Below, piece after piece: positions 54,544-63,722 of a DNA stretch of 64,000 nucleotides. Positions within the stretch are counted from its first letter, which is position 1, and every line of letters starts with the position of its first letter. The stretch comes from Hyphomicrobium methylovorum (GTDB taxonomy: Bacteria > Pseudomonadota > Alphaproteobacteria > Rhizobiales > Hyphomicrobiaceae): positions 992,001 to 1,056,000 of the forward strand of contig NZ_QHJE01000001.1 of the NCBI RefSeq assembly GCF_013626205.1, in the 5' to 3' direction. The position numbers and the translations under genes were made by a program. A model generated the notes under the pieces. It was not told the DNA's origin, searched no databases, and saw only the letters and a program-made list of their open reading frames with translations.

Positions 54544-55173
54544 ATGACCATCCAAATCACTGGAAAAAACCTCGACGCTGGCGATGCATTCAAAACGTAT
54601 GCGGGCGATAAAATTACAGCGGTGTTGCAGAAGTATTTGGGTCGAGTGCCGGACGGCCACATCCGGCTTGAGCGTGAACGCGGGCTTTTTAAGACTTCGT
54701 GCTCCGTGCGCCTCACCAGTGGGTTACTGCTCGAAACGCATGGTGAATCTGATGATGCTTATTCCAGCGCAGATTCCGCCGCTCATAGACTTGAAACGCG
54801 CGTAAGACGCTATAAAAGCCGCATTAAGAACCATTCTTCCGCGGAAGCGGCCGCCCGGCGCCGTACTGGCATTGAGGCGCGCGACTATGTTGTCGGCGTC
54901 ACTGAAGAAGACGGCGAACAGGAGCATCGAGAGGACGCGAATCCGCTTATTATCGCCGAAGGCCAGCGCAATATTGGCCACATGACGGTGAGTGAGGCTG
55001 TTATGCAGCTTGATTTGTCGGAAGCATCCTTCATGATTTTCAGGAATGCCGCACACGGGGGACTGAATGTTGTCTACCGTCGCAATGACGGCCACATCGG
55101 GTGGATCGACGCTGAATCTCAAGCTGCTGCGTCGGCCGCTGATGGAACGCGCGTGGTGCAAGGCGCGGGCTGA
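54544..55173 (+). CDS. hpf: Ribosome hibernation-promoting factor, long form
   Basis: A 209-residue HPF. The N-terminal domain (1-100) starts MTIQITGKNLDAGDAFKTYA and binds the 30S decoding centre; the C-terminal domain (about 145-205, VSEAVMQLDLSEASFMIFRN ... GLNVVYRRNDGHIGWI) makes 100S ribosome dimers. ATG 54544 was chosen because the hallmark N-terminus starts there. It follows rpoN, as in other alphaproteobacteria. Confidence 0.92.
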   Translation: MTIQITGKNLDAGDAFKTYAGDKITAVLQKYLGRVPDGHIRLERERGLFKTSCSVRLTSGLLLETHGESDDAYSSADSAAHRLETRVRRYKSRIKNHSSAEAAARRRTGIEARDYVVGVTEEDGEQEHREDANPLIIAEGQRNIGHMTVSEAVMQLDLSEASFMIFRNAAHGGLNVVYRRNDGHIGWIDAESQAAASAADGTRVVQGAG

Positions 55174-55208
55174 AGCTACCAGACGTTTTTAAAATAGAAT
55201 TCACTGAA

Positions 55209-55235
55209 CTGCTGACGCTTACAGGGCGTCAGCAG
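55209..55235 (+). promoter_or_regulatory. Hairpin between hpf and ptsN
   Basis: CTGCTGACGC (55209-55218) pairs perfectly with GCGTCAGCAG (55226-55235) around a seven-base loop. It lies 25 bases before the ptsN ATG and has no T-tract, so it looks more like a processing or regulatory element than a terminator. Confidence 0.45.
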
Positions 55236-55260
55236 CACCGACCAGTGCATCGGAGATGCA

Positions 55261-55725
55261 ATGAACATCGAAGACATGCTTGCCCGTGACGGGATCATTT
55301 CGCGGCTCCATGCCGACGACAAGAAGCAAGCTCTGCAAGCACTCGCGCTGAAAGCCGAACAGGCGACCGGTATGCAAGCGCAGGAGGTCTACGCGGCTTT
55401 GCTGCAGAGGGAGCGGCTGAGCTCGACCGGGCTCGGTCGCGGCATCGCCATTCCGCACGTGAAGCTTTCCGGCGTGAAAGCGATTACGTGCCTGTTCGCG
55501 CGCCTCAACCAACCGGTGCAGTACGATTCCCATGACGGTGAGCCGGTCGATTTGCTGTTCTTTTTGCTCGCTCCGGAACAAGCCGGTGGCGATCACCTCA
55601 AGGCGCTGGCGCGCATTTCGCGTCTCGTAAGAGATCCGGCGACGCTGGAAGGATTGCGTAGCGCGAAAGATGCCGACGGTCTCCGGCGCGTTCTCACCAA
55701 GCCGATCGCGTCGCACGCCGCTTAA
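55261..55725 (+). CDS. ptsN: Nitrogen-PTS EIIA component PtsN
   Basis: A 154-residue EIIA-Ntr protein. The phosphorylated His is in RGIAIPHVKLSGV (His66); other motifs are LLQRERLSSTGLGRGIA and the LLFFLLAPEQAGGDHLKALARISRLVR segment. It receives phosphate from NPr and controls potassium transport and other processes. Position after rpoN and hpf is the usual one. Confidence 0.94.
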   Translation: MNIEDMLARDGIISRLHADDKKQALQALALKAEQATGMQAQEVYAALLQRERLSSTGLGRGIAIPHVKLSGVKAITCLFARLNQPVQYDSHDGEPVDLLFFLLAPEQAGGDHLKALARISRLVRDPATLEGLRSAKDADGLRRVLTKPIASHAA

Positions 55726-55825
55726 ATCTCCGGCGGCTGGCAAAAGACGGCCGTCTATTCATCCACGCGATCGTCGCCCTCGGTCGAGCGCGACGCAGTT
55801 GTGTCGACGGCTACGCCGAGTCTTG

Positions 55826-55876
55826 CGCTGGATCCCCGGACTGCATTCGCTTTGCTCATTGGTCCGAGGATGACGG
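55826..55876. repeat. Possible repetitive extragenic palindrome
   Basis: A GGATCCCCGGAC...GTCCGAGGATGACG arrangement lies between the ends of ptsN and uppP. Similar 'GGATCC...GATGACG' palindromes are frequent in intergenic regions of Hyphomicrobiales. Only one copy is clear in this window, so repetitiveness is not shown here. Confidence 0.35.
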
Positions 55877-55895
55877 TGCTCTGGAGGCGCCAGCG

Positions 55896-56693
55896 TTAGT
55901 GCAGGACGGCGAGCGCGCCAAGGCCTATGCCGCCGACAAGAAGGCGCCACCAGCCGAAGAACGACAGGCCGCGGCGGGAGATGAAGTCTAGCGCATAGCG
56001 CACCACGATCACGCCCGTGACGAACGCTGCCAGAAAGCCCAGCACAATGTTGCCGACGTCATCAGGGCTCAGCAGGTTCCAGTTTTTGTATAGATCATAG
56101 GCGAATGCTCCGGCCATCGTGGGCATCGCGAGGAAGAACGAGAACTCGGCAGCGGTGCGCTTATCGGCACCAAGGAACATCGCGCCGACGATGGTCGAGC
56201 CGGAGCGCGAGACGCCCGGAATCATCGCCAAGCACTGGCAAAGGCCGATTTTGAACGCTGTCGATGGAGAAATATCCATCACGTCATGGTGGCGTGGGCG
56301 CAGCGGCATGCGATCTACGATCAATAGAATGATGCCGCCGACTATCAACGCGATGCAGATGATCAACGGAGATTCGAACAGGTATTCCTTGATAATCTTG
56401 TGCGCCAGCGCACCGATCACCGCCGCCGGTAGAAAGGCGACCAGGACCGCGAAAACGAAGCGGCGCGTTCGCGCATCGCTGGGCAGATCGCGGGCAAGCT
56501 GCCACAGCCGACCCGAATAGACGGTCAGCAGAGCCACGATGGCGCCGAGCTGGATCAGAACTTCGAATGTTCTGCCCGGCGAGCTGACGCCCAGCAGCTG
56601 TTCTGTCAGGAGAAGATGAGCGGTGGAGGATACGGGCAGATACTCGGTCAATCCTTCGATCAATCCGAGCAAAATGACTTGCCAAGTCTCCAT
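55896..56693 (-). CDS. uppP: Undecaprenyl-diphosphatase
   Basis: A 265-residue inner-membrane phosphatase (BacA family) that recycles the undecaprenyl carrier used for peptidoglycan and other glycans. Motifs: the N-terminal [14 protein letters not shown] (about 14-27) and the central [10 protein letters not shown] (about 155-164), with about eight transmembrane segments. A good ribosome site (GGGAGCGAGGG) precedes the ATG. It is convergent with ptsN. Confidence 0.93.
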   Translation of the reverse strand: METWQVILLGLIEGLTEYLPVSSTAHLLLTEQLLGVSSPGRTFEVLIQLGAIVALLTVYSGRLWQLARDLPSDARTRRFVFAVLVAFLPAAVIGALAHKIIKEYLFESPLIICIALIVGGIILLIVDRMPLRPRHHDVMDISPSTAFKIGLCQCLAMIPGVSRSGSTIVGAMFLGADKRTAAEFSFFLAMPTMAGAFAYDLYKNWNLLSPDDVGNIVLGFLAAFVTGVIVVRYALDFISRRGLSFFGWWRLLVGGIGLGALAVLH

Positions 56694-56828
56694 GATCCCT
56701 CGCTCCCCTGTCGCGGCGCGAGAGCGTTAGCAGAATTCCGCCCACCATTATAGCGGCGCTTTGGCATAGCGCCTTCGAATCGGCCGATGACGAAGGTATA
56801 GTCGCCGCTTCAACAGCCAAGCGAACCA

Positions 56829-57536
56829 ATGTCGTCCCCTCCCCGTCTCACACAATATCGGCTTTGCCCACGGTCTCGTTCGATACGTCTCGCGCTTGCG
56901 GAGTATGGAACGGAGATCGCGCTGCTCGACGAGAACCCGTGGGAGTGGCGCAAGGATTTCCTCGCCAAGAATCCGGCCGGTGAAATGCCCGTGCTGGAGT
57001 ACGACGGCGGGCCAACGCTCTGCGGTGCCTATTCGATTTCGGAGTACATCGCAGAAGAAGTGATGCCGCCATCGCGTGCGACGGCGACGCGGCCTCCGCC
57101 GCTCTTTCCCGGAAATCGCGAAGGCCGCGCAGAAGTGCGGCGGCTCGTCGATTGGTATCACGGTAAGTTTGACCGCGAAGTGTCCCGCGAGTTGCTGAAC
57201 GAAAAGGTTTACGAGACGATGCGGCCAACGCACGGCTCGCCAGACCCGAGCATTCTGCGGACTGTGCGCACGAACCTGCGCTATCACCTCGCCTATACCG
57301 GTTATCTTGCTGACGCGCGGCGCTGGCTTGCGGGCGATGACCTCAGCTTCGCCGATTTTGCGGCGGCTGCGCATATATCGGTCGTCGACTATCTTGGTGA
57401 GATGCCGTGGAACGAATACCCGGCCGTCAAGATCTGGTATCAACGGATCAAGTCGCGGCCGTCGTTTCGGGCGCTGCTTGCCGATCGCGTGCCAGGCTCG
57501 GCTCCATCGGCGGTCTATTCCGATCTCGATTTCTGA
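56829..57536 (+). CDS. Glutathione S-transferase family protein
   Basis: A 235-residue GST-like protein. The N-terminal thioredoxin-fold domain starts LTQYRLCPRSRSIRLALAEYG with CPRS in the usual catalytic place, followed by NPAGEMPVLEYDGG and SISEYI for glutathione binding. The C-terminal helical domain ends with LSFADFAAAAHISVVDYLGEMPW. It is 17 bases before queG. Substrate unknown. Confidence 0.85.
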   Translation: MSSPPRLTQYRLCPRSRSIRLALAEYGTEIALLDENPWEWRKDFLAKNPAGEMPVLEYDGGPTLCGAYSISEYIAEEVMPPSRATATRPPPLFPGNREGRAEVRRLVDWYHGKFDREVSRELLNEKVYETMRPTHGSPDPSILRTVRTNLRYHLAYTGYLADARRWLAGDDLSFADFAAAAHISVVDYLGEMPWNEYPAVKIWYQRIKSRPSFRALLADRVPGSAPSAVYSDLDF

Positions 57537-57553
57537 GACAAGCGCAGTGTATC

Positions 57554-58705
57554 GTGTCGCAATCCGTCCCTCTTCCCGCTGATCTGAAAGCGCTGCTTCG
57601 CCGTGAAGCGCGTGCGCTTGGCCTCGACGCGATTGGCTTTGCGCGCCTTCATCGCGATGACCGTCTTTCGGAACGCCTGAAGTATTTCCTTGCCGCTGGT
57701 CGGCACGGTGACATGGACTGGATGGAAGAGAACGCCGACCGACGCGGCGACCCGCTGACGCTTTGGCCGGATGCGCAGACTGCGATCATGATCGGGCAAT
57801 CGTATGCGCCTGAGGACAATCCGCTCGACGCACTCGAAACGCGCGATGAAGGCATCATTTCGGTCTATGCGAAGGGCCGCGACTATCACGACGTGGTCAA
57901 GAAGAAGATCAAGGCGCTGGCTCGCGCGTTCGCGGCGAAGTCAGGCGAAGACGTCAAGGTGTTCGTCGATACAGCGCCACTGATGGAAAAGCCGCTGGCG
58001 GCGAAAGCTGGGCTTGGCTGGCAAGGCAAGCACACGAACCTCGTTTCGCGCGAGCATGGCTCCTGGCTTTTCCTCGGTTCCATTCTGACGACCGCAGCGC
58101 TTGAACCCGACGCACCCGAGACGGATCATTGCGGCTCGTGCCAGCGCTGTCTGGATATCTGTCCGACGAAAGCATTCCCAGCGCCTTATCAGCTCGATGC
58201 GCGGCGCTGCCTCGCCTATCTCTCGATCGAGCATCGCGGGCATATTCCGGCCGAGTTTCGCAAACCGATGGGAAACCGCGTATTCGGCTGCGACGACTGT
58301 CTGGCGGTTTGCCCGTGGAACAAGTTCGCCGAGGTAACGACAGAACTGCGCTTCGCTGCGGCCGGGGGAAAAGGAAATCCGCCTCTTGCTGAACTGCTCG
58401 CGTTGGACGATGCCGCGTTTCGCGTGCGCTTTGCGGGAACGCCCGTCAAACGCACGGGGCGAAATCGCGTCATCCGCAACGCGCTGATTGCTGCGGGCAA
58501 CTCCGCGGATCGCTCGTTTCTTCCGCTGGTTTTACCATTTCTGAAGGATGACTCTCCCCTGGTGCGCGCTATGGCCGTCTGGTCGGCACGGCGCTTGATG
58601 GACGAAGCTGAGGCCGCGCGCTTGCGGCTTGAGCATGAACCTCATGAATCGGATCCTGAAGTCGCCGCGGAATGGACAGCAGCATTCGACGAGGCGACGG
58701 CATGA
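57554..58705 (+). CDS. queG: Epoxyqueuosine reductase
   Basis: A 383-residue cobalamin and iron-sulfur enzyme for the last step of queuosine synthesis in tRNA. Two [4Fe-4S] binding motifs are clear: CGSCQRCLDICPTKAF and CDDCLAVCPWNKF. The N-terminal region (LKALLRREARALGLDAIGFA ... GDMDWMEENADRR) fits QueG; the C-terminus has a HEAT-like region. GTG 57554 is the probable start; longer in-frame reading overlaps the upstream gene. The next gene overlaps by four bases. Confidence 0.92.
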   Translation: MSQSVPLPADLKALLRREARALGLDAIGFARLHRDDRLSERLKYFLAAGRHGDMDWMEENADRRGDPLTLWPDAQTAIMIGQSYAPEDNPLDALETRDEGIISVYAKGRDYHDVVKKKIKALARAFAAKSGEDVKVFVDTAPLMEKPLAAKAGLGWQGKHTNLVSREHGSWLFLGSILTTAALEPDAPETDHCGSCQRCLDICPTKAFPAPYQLDARRCLAYLSIEHRGHIPAEFRKPMGNRVFGCDDCLAVCPWNKFAEVTTELRFAAAGGKGNPPLAELLALDDAAFRVRFAGTPVKRTGRNRVIRNALIAAGNSADRSFLPLVLPFLKDDSPLVRAMAVWSARRLMDEAEAARLRLEHEPHESDPEVAAEWTAAFDEATA

Positions 58706-59565
58706 GCCATCTTTTTTGTTTCGGCCTTGGCTATTCGGCGGGCGTTCTTGCGCCGCGTCTCAAACAGCTTGGTTGGACGATCTCGGGCACAGCGAGAACG
58801 CCTGAGGGTGTCGAAGCGCTCAAGCGCTCCAGTTATCAGGCGCATCTTTTCGACGGACGCACGAGAGACGACGCATTGGCTGAAACTCTCGCCACGGCAA
58901 CGCACGTTCTGCAGTCGATCCCGCCGGACGAAGCGGGCGATCCTGCTTTGCTTGTCTACGGAAATGACATTGCTGCGGCGGGCACCATCCGCTGGCTTGG
59001 ATATTTCTCATCCGTCAGCGTCTACGGCGACTCTGGTGGAGAGTGGGTCGATGAGACGACACTCGCCAACCCTGGCAGCGATCGTGGCATGCGGCGCCTC
59101 AAGGCGGAGATTGCGTGGTCAAAGCTCGGCACAGACTCGCACAAGGCTGTTACCATCTTCAGGCTACCCGGGATTTATGGCCCCGGACGAAGCGCCATCG
59201 ATCAGTTGAGAGCGGGCACCGCGCGGCGCGTGTTCAAGCCGGGGCAGGTCACGAACCGCGTGCATGTCGACGACATCGCGACGGCTGTCGAAGCGGCGCT
59301 TGATCTCCGTGATGGCACGCACATTTTCAACGTGACCGACGATCTTCCCGCGCCGCCGCAGGACGTGATCGAGTACGGCGCAACGCTGCTGAACGTACCC
59401 TGCCCGCCAGCGACCGACCCGACGGACGCCGGGCTCAGCCCCATGGCGCGAAGCTTCTATGCGGAGAGCAAGAAGGTATCGAATGCCCGGATGAAGTCAG
59501 CGCTCGGGGTTAACCTTGCGTATCCTACTTATCGCGAAGGGCTTAAGGCGATCGCCGGGCTGTGA
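58702..59565 (+). CDS. NAD(P)-dependent SDR-like protein (YeeZ type)
   Basis: A 287-residue epimerase-like protein, starting MSHLFCFGLGYSAGVLAPRL, a Rossmann GxGxxG variant at residues 8-13. The segment YFSSVSVYGDSGGEWVDETT and IFRLPGIYGPGRSAIDQLR fit YeeZ-type sugar-epimerase-like proteins of unknown reaction. ATG 58702 overlaps the queG stop, so the two are translated together. Confidence 0.8.
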   Translation: MSHLFCFGLGYSAGVLAPRLKQLGWTISGTARTPEGVEALKRSSYQAHLFDGRTRDDALAETLATATHVLQSIPPDEAGDPALLVYGNDIAAAGTIRWLGYFSSVSVYGDSGGEWVDETTLANPGSDRGMRRLKAEIAWSKLGTDSHKAVTIFRLPGIYGPGRSAIDQLRAGTARRVFKPGQVTNRVHVDDIATAVEAALDLRDGTHIFNVTDDLPAPPQDVIEYGATLLNVPCPPATDPTDAGLSPMARSFYAESKKVSNARMKSALGVNLAYPTYREGLKAIAGL

Positions 59566-59701
59566 GCCAGCGGGTGGTGTGTCCATTCTTTTACCGTCAC
59601 ACCATTTCCGTCATTCCGCCCGAATGCGATGCCGCTCCTTGAGGTATAGGGTGCAGGCGGCATGTTTCCACGATGGCCGTGGATGCCCAGGGCGAACTCT
59701 C

Positions 59702-60745
59702 ATGACACCCCGAATTGTGCTGTTTGCTGCTGCTCTTGCCGCTCTCGCGTCAGCCGCGAGCGCCGAGCCCGTCAATCCGGCGCAGGCCATTGCGCAAAAA
59801 TTCTCCGAAGCCAGCGAGCCGAATGTAGCGCCGAAGAAGCCAGCAGCGGTTGTGAAAGCCCCGCCCGTCGCGAAACCTCTTCAGGTTGCAAAGCCCTTCC
59901 AGGCGGCCAAACCTGTCCAAGTTCCGCAGGCCACTCAGGTGGCAGACCCGCCCAAGCCTGGCGCCGACTACGAAATTGAAATGCTTGAGGAAGCGCGCGC
60001 TGAGAAGATCGAGCGGCAGAAGGCGTTTGCCGTCGGTCCTTCCGCTCAATTCATTCGGGCAGTCTCGACTACCGGCATCGAGAACAACGCGCTTCCGGCT
60101 CAGCCGGTTGTTGCGCGCGAGCCGGAGCAACGGCCCGCCCCGTTGACTGCAGCACCGGCTCGCACCGCGCCGATGCCCGCCGTCGCTGAAGCCCCAGCAT
60201 CTGCAAGCAGCGCCCCAAAAAGTTCGCCTGCGCCCTCAGCCCAAACGTCTGAAAACAAGGGCGAGCGCGCCACTGTTCTCGTCGTTCTGGATGACCTCGG
60301 AGGAAATCCCGGCGTCCGGCCTGATCCGATCCTCTGTTTCGATCAACAATGTTGGATCTCGAACGGGCTTGAAGCGCCTGCCAAGCCGATGCCGCGTTCA
60401 AACGCTCTCGCTCTGAAGACGACCGCAACGCCGATGGGCGATTCCTGCAGTGGAAAATCGGCATGCGCGTTCCGCAATATTCCGATTGCTCCCGACGCAC
60501 CGGTTGAACTCGTCGAGGTTGGCGAGAGTCGTGGCGTGGGCAAGGGCGGCTACACAATCGCGGCCGACACGACGTGCCGCAAGGATGGCGATGACCTCGT
60601 TTGTAACAATCCCCTCGTCACGCACGAATTCAGAATGTGGATCGTGCCCGAGAAAACCGCGCAGGCGGCTGGTCCGGCGCTACTCGAAAGCGCCATTGCG
60701 GACAGCCTGCCTGACGGCGACGATCGCCCCGACGACGGGAAGTAA
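59702..60745 (+). CDS. Secreted proline/alanine-rich protein, unknown function
   Basis: A 347-residue protein with a signal peptide (about residues 1-20, ...ASAASA-EP). Residues 30-220 are rich in Pro, Ala, Lys and Gln with repeated VAKPLQVAKPFQAAKP-like pieces. The C-terminal part (about 220-330) has paired Cys residues (CFDQQCW, CSGKSACAF, CRKDGDDLVCNN) that may form disulfides. I recognise no family. A longer upstream reading is not protein-like. Confidence 0.65.
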   Translation: MTPRIVLFAAALAALASAASAEPVNPAQAIAQKFSEASEPNVAPKKPAAVVKAPPVAKPLQVAKPFQAAKPVQVPQATQVADPPKPGADYEIEMLEEARAEKIERQKAFAVGPSAQFIRAVSTTGIENNALPAQPVVAREPEQRPAPLTAAPARTAPMPAVAEAPASASSAPKSSPAPSAQTSENKGERATVLVVLDDLGGNPGVRPDPILCFDQQCWISNGLEAPAKPMPRSNALALKTTATPMGDSCSGKSACAFRNIPIAPDAPVELVEVGESRGVGKGGYTIAADTTCRKDGDDLVCNNPLVTHEFRMWIVPEKTAQAAGPALLESAIADSLPDGDDRPDDGK

Positions 60746-60767
60746 TTCAACGACGATCGCCGCAGGG

Positions 60768-61571
60768 TTAGCTGAGCTTCTCCAATTCAGAGAACAGCAG
60801 ATCGAGATCCTGCGGGCGCGACAGGCGATGTCCCGCGTCGGCGACTTCGATCAGCTTCGTATGCCCACCCGTTAGAAAGCCGGTCAGCTCGCGCGTGTGC
60901 TCGATGGGCACGTCTTCATCCAGTCTGCCTTGAAGAATGACGACCGGCCGGCCCGGATCGAACGGTTGGCGTGCGAGTAGATGTGCGCGCCCATCCTCGA
61001 TCAACGCTCGCGAGATGGTGTAGGGCGCGTCATACGCCGACGGACGTTCGAAATATCCGCGGGCCTCGATCTCGGCACGTGCGTTCGCGTCGAACTGTTT
61101 CCACATCAGTTCTTCGGTCATGTCCCACGCGGGCGCAATCAGAAGCAATGCCTTGATGCGCCGGGCCGCAGATGGGTCGTACCGCATCAGCCGTCGCAGA
61201 AGAAGAAGGGCGATGTAACCGCCCATGCTCGATCCTACGATGATCTGCTCGCCCTGCGTCGCCGATTTGAAGACCGCGACAGCTTCATCGAGCCAGCGTC
61301 CGATCGTTCCGTCGACGAAACGTCCGCTCGAGGCCCCGTGACCGGAGTAGTCGAAAAGCGTTGCCCCGCGGCCACGCTTTTCTGCCCAGTCGATGAGTGC
61401 CGTTGCCTTAGTCGAGCCCATATCCGACATGAAACCCGAAAGCCAAAAGAACCCGGGGCCCGACGATTCGCCTTTCGAGCTGGCTCGGTATGCAATGAGG
61501 CGGGCATTTTCGCCTTCGCCAACGATCAAAGTTTGCCGTTCCTGTTCCGTCACCGTAAACAACCTCGCCAT
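60768..61571 (-). CDS. Alpha/beta hydrolase (ABHD10-like thioesterase type)
   Basis: A 267-residue serine hydrolase. The nucleophile motif GSSMGG lies at residues 113-118 with Ser115; the Asp region is LQGRLDEDVPIEH and the His region is EVADAGHRLS. The layout FDYSGHGASSG and WLSGFMSDM fits the ABHD10/palmitoyl-protein-thioesterase-like group. It is divergent from a glycosyltransferase 17 bases away. Substrate unknown. Confidence 0.85.
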   Translation of the reverse strand: MARLFTVTEQERQTLIVGEGENARLIAYRASSKGESSGPGFFWLSGFMSDMGSTKATALIDWAEKRGRGATLFDYSGHGASSGRFVDGTIGRWLDEAVAVFKSATQGEQIIVGSSMGGYIALLLLRRLMRYDPSAARRIKALLLIAPAWDMTEELMWKQFDANARAEIEARGYFERPSAYDAPYTISRALIEDGRAHLLARQPFDPGRPVVILQGRLDEDVPIEHTRELTGFLTGGHTKLIEVADAGHRLSRPQDLDLLFSELEKLS

Positions 61572-61588
61572 CCAATCGGAGTTCTCGC

Positions 61589-62818
61589 ATGGGCCTTTTG
61601 CGCCCCACCATATTGCAGATCATTCCAGAGCTTGAAACCGGCGGGGCCGAGCTTTCGACGATTGAGATCGCCGAGGCGGTTGTTCGCGGAGGTGGTCGCG
61701 CGATCGTGCTGAGCGAAGGCGGGCGTATGGCCGGACGGATCGCAGAGGTTGGCGGTGAACTCGTTACGTTTCCGGCAGCAACGAAGAACCCGGCTCGGCT
61801 CTGGGCGAATGCAAAGGCGATTGCAACGATCGCACGCACTGAGAACGTCAATCTCATTCATGCACGCAGCCGCGCACCAGCGTGGAGCGCACTCGCGGCC
61901 GCACGGCGAACGAAGCTGCCGTTCGTGACGACGTATCACGGCATCTACAAAGAAGCGGGGCGCGCAAAGCGGCTTTACAACAGCGTGATGGCGCGCGGTG
62001 ATATCGTAATTGCAAATTCGCGCTACACGGCCGATCTCGTCGCTTCGCGCTATGGAACTTCGAGGGATCGAATGCGCGTCATCTATCGCGGAGTTGATCT
62101 TGCGGCATTCGATCCGGCGAAGGTTCCAGCGGCGCGCATCGATGCGCTGCGCCATGCTTGGGGCGTAGCGCACAATCAGCGCATTGTACTGCATGCAGCG
62201 AGGCTGACGCGCTGGAAAGGCCAAACCGAAATCATTGCAACAGGGGCCCGGCTTCGCGAGCGTTTCCCCGATTGCGTGTTCATTCTTGCGGGTGATGCGC
62301 AGGGGCGCGACGACTATCGCGCTGGTCTCGTGCAACAGATCGCGGCGCTCAATCTCGAAGACTGCGTTCGACTCGTTGGACATGTTGACGATATGCCGGC
62401 AGCGTTTGGCGCGGCGCATACCGCGTTCGTCGCGTCCAGTGAGCCGGAAGCATTCGGCCGCGCGGCCGCTGAGGCGCAGGCCATGTGCTGCCCGGTGATT
62501 TCGACGAACATCGGAGCGCCGCCGGAGACAGTTCTAGCACCGCCACGCGTCGCCGCCGACGCACGCACTGGCTGGCTCGTTCCGCCCAAAGATCTTGACG
62601 CTTACGATGCGGCTTTGAGCGAAGCTCTTTCGCTCGACACCAGCGCACGCGCCGCTATGGGCAAGCGGGCACGCGAGCATGTGACCACAGCTTTCTCGAC
62701 GTTCGCCATGCAGCGCTCAACGCTTGCTGTTTACGATCAACTCCTCGGTAGCCGTCTCGAAGAGGCCTTCGCCGGTACGGAGCACACGAATTCCGCCAGT
62801 TCGGATATGGAAAGCTGA
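61589..62818 (+). CDS. Glycosyltransferase family 4
   Basis: A 409-residue cytoplasmic GT-B enzyme: acceptor half PTILQIIPELETGGAELSTIEIAEAV (4-29), donor half RIVLHAARLTRWKGQTEIIATGARL near 195-220 and the EPEAFGRAAAEAQAMCCPVIST segment near 285-306. It likely builds a surface glycan. It is followed after three bases by a second glycosyltransferase, so the two are probably co-transcribed. Confidence 0.87.
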   Translation: MGLLRPTILQIIPELETGGAELSTIEIAEAVVRGGGRAIVLSEGGRMAGRIAEVGGELVTFPAATKNPARLWANAKAIATIARTENVNLIHARSRAPAWSALAAARRTKLPFVTTYHGIYKEAGRAKRLYNSVMARGDIVIANSRYTADLVASRYGTSRDRMRVIYRGVDLAAFDPAKVPAARIDALRHAWGVAHNQRIVLHAARLTRWKGQTEIIATGARLRERFPDCVFILAGDAQGRDDYRAGLVQQIAALNLEDCVRLVGHVDDMPAAFGAAHTAFVASSEPEAFGRAAAEAQAMCCPVISTNIGAPPETVLAPPRVAADARTGWLVPPKDLDAYDAALSEALSLDTSARAAMGKRAREHVTTAFSTFAMQRSTLAVYDQLLGSRLEEAFAGTEHTNSASSDMES

Positions 62819-62821
62819 TCC

Positions 62822-63553
62822 ATGCAGACCATCATTTGCATCAAGTGGGGACAGAAGTACGGTCCCGACTACCTCAACCGTCTTGCATCGATGATCCGGC
62901 GGAACACGGCGCGGGAAACGCGCCTCATCTGCTTCACGGATGACGCGACGGGTGCCGATCCGGGAATAGAAATTCAGCCACTGCCACCAATCAATCTCCC
63001 CGAACGCGTTTCGTGGACGCCGTGGCGCAAGCTCTCGCTTTGGCAGCAACCGTTGCATGACCTCAAAGGCGACGTGCTCTTTTTTGACCTCGACGTCGTC
63101 ATCACCGGGCCGATCGACGATTTCTTCGATTTCTTGCCGGGGCGGTTCTGCGTGGCGCAGAACTGGACACAGCTTAACGAGCGCGTCGGCAACACCTCCG
63201 TTTACCGGTTTCCGGCGGAGCGGATGGCGTACATCTACGACATCTTCAATGCCGATCCAGAAGCCGTTCTCGCGCGCTACAGGATTGAACAGCAGTACAT
63301 TTCTGCGGTCAGCAAGGACACTGTGTTTTTCCCGAAGGAGTGGTGCCTGAGTTTCAAGCATTCCCTGCTCCCGGTGTGGCCAATTCGGTTTTTCAAGGCG
63401 CCGGAACTGCCGCCGGCCACGAGGGTTGTGGCCTTTCACGGGAAGCCCGATCCCGACGAGGCGCGGGACGGCATCTGGCCCGTTACATCGGCGTGGAAAC
63501 GGCTCTATAAGCATGTGCGGCCGACGCCCTGGATCGCCGAGCACTGGCGCTAA
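62822..63553 (+). CDS. Glycosyltransferase-like protein (GT-A, GT8-like)
   Basis: A 243-residue protein. The segment GDVLFFDLDVVITGPIDDFFDF (about 80-101) contains Asp-Leu-Asp, matching the metal-binding DxD motif of GT-A enzymes, and VVAFHGKPDP near 202 resembles the C-terminal HxxGxxK of this group. It starts three bases after the family 4 gene and probably works in the same pathway. Confidence 0.75.
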   Translation: MQTIICIKWGQKYGPDYLNRLASMIRRNTARETRLICFTDDATGADPGIEIQPLPPINLPERVSWTPWRKLSLWQQPLHDLKGDVLFFDLDVVITGPIDDFFDFLPGRFCVAQNWTQLNERVGNTSVYRFPAERMAYIYDIFNADPEAVLARYRIEQQYISAVSKDTVFFPKEWCLSFKHSLLPVWPIRFFKAPELPPATRVVAFHGKPDPDEARDGIWPVTSAWKRLYKHVRPTPWIAEHWR

Positions 63554-63722
63554 GTGACACCTCTGGGCCAAATCGGATCGAAATCCGCCGTAGAATGCTT
63601 ATATTCGTAAGCCTGCCGAAGTCTCCCGCTTGACTTGACGACCGCTTTTTTTTCAATGTCCGGCTCGACCGGGCGGGGCGACTCAAACCCGGCTCAATTG
63701 GAACAACAGAAGGAATTCACCC

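Noticed and set aside
57407-57553. Upstream extension of queG
   Set aside because: It lies inside the glutathione transferase gene in another frame; the conserved part starts after GTG 57554.
59516-59701. Upstream extension of the secreted protein gene
   Set aside because: A clear signal peptide begins at ATG 59702; the extension overlaps the previous gene.
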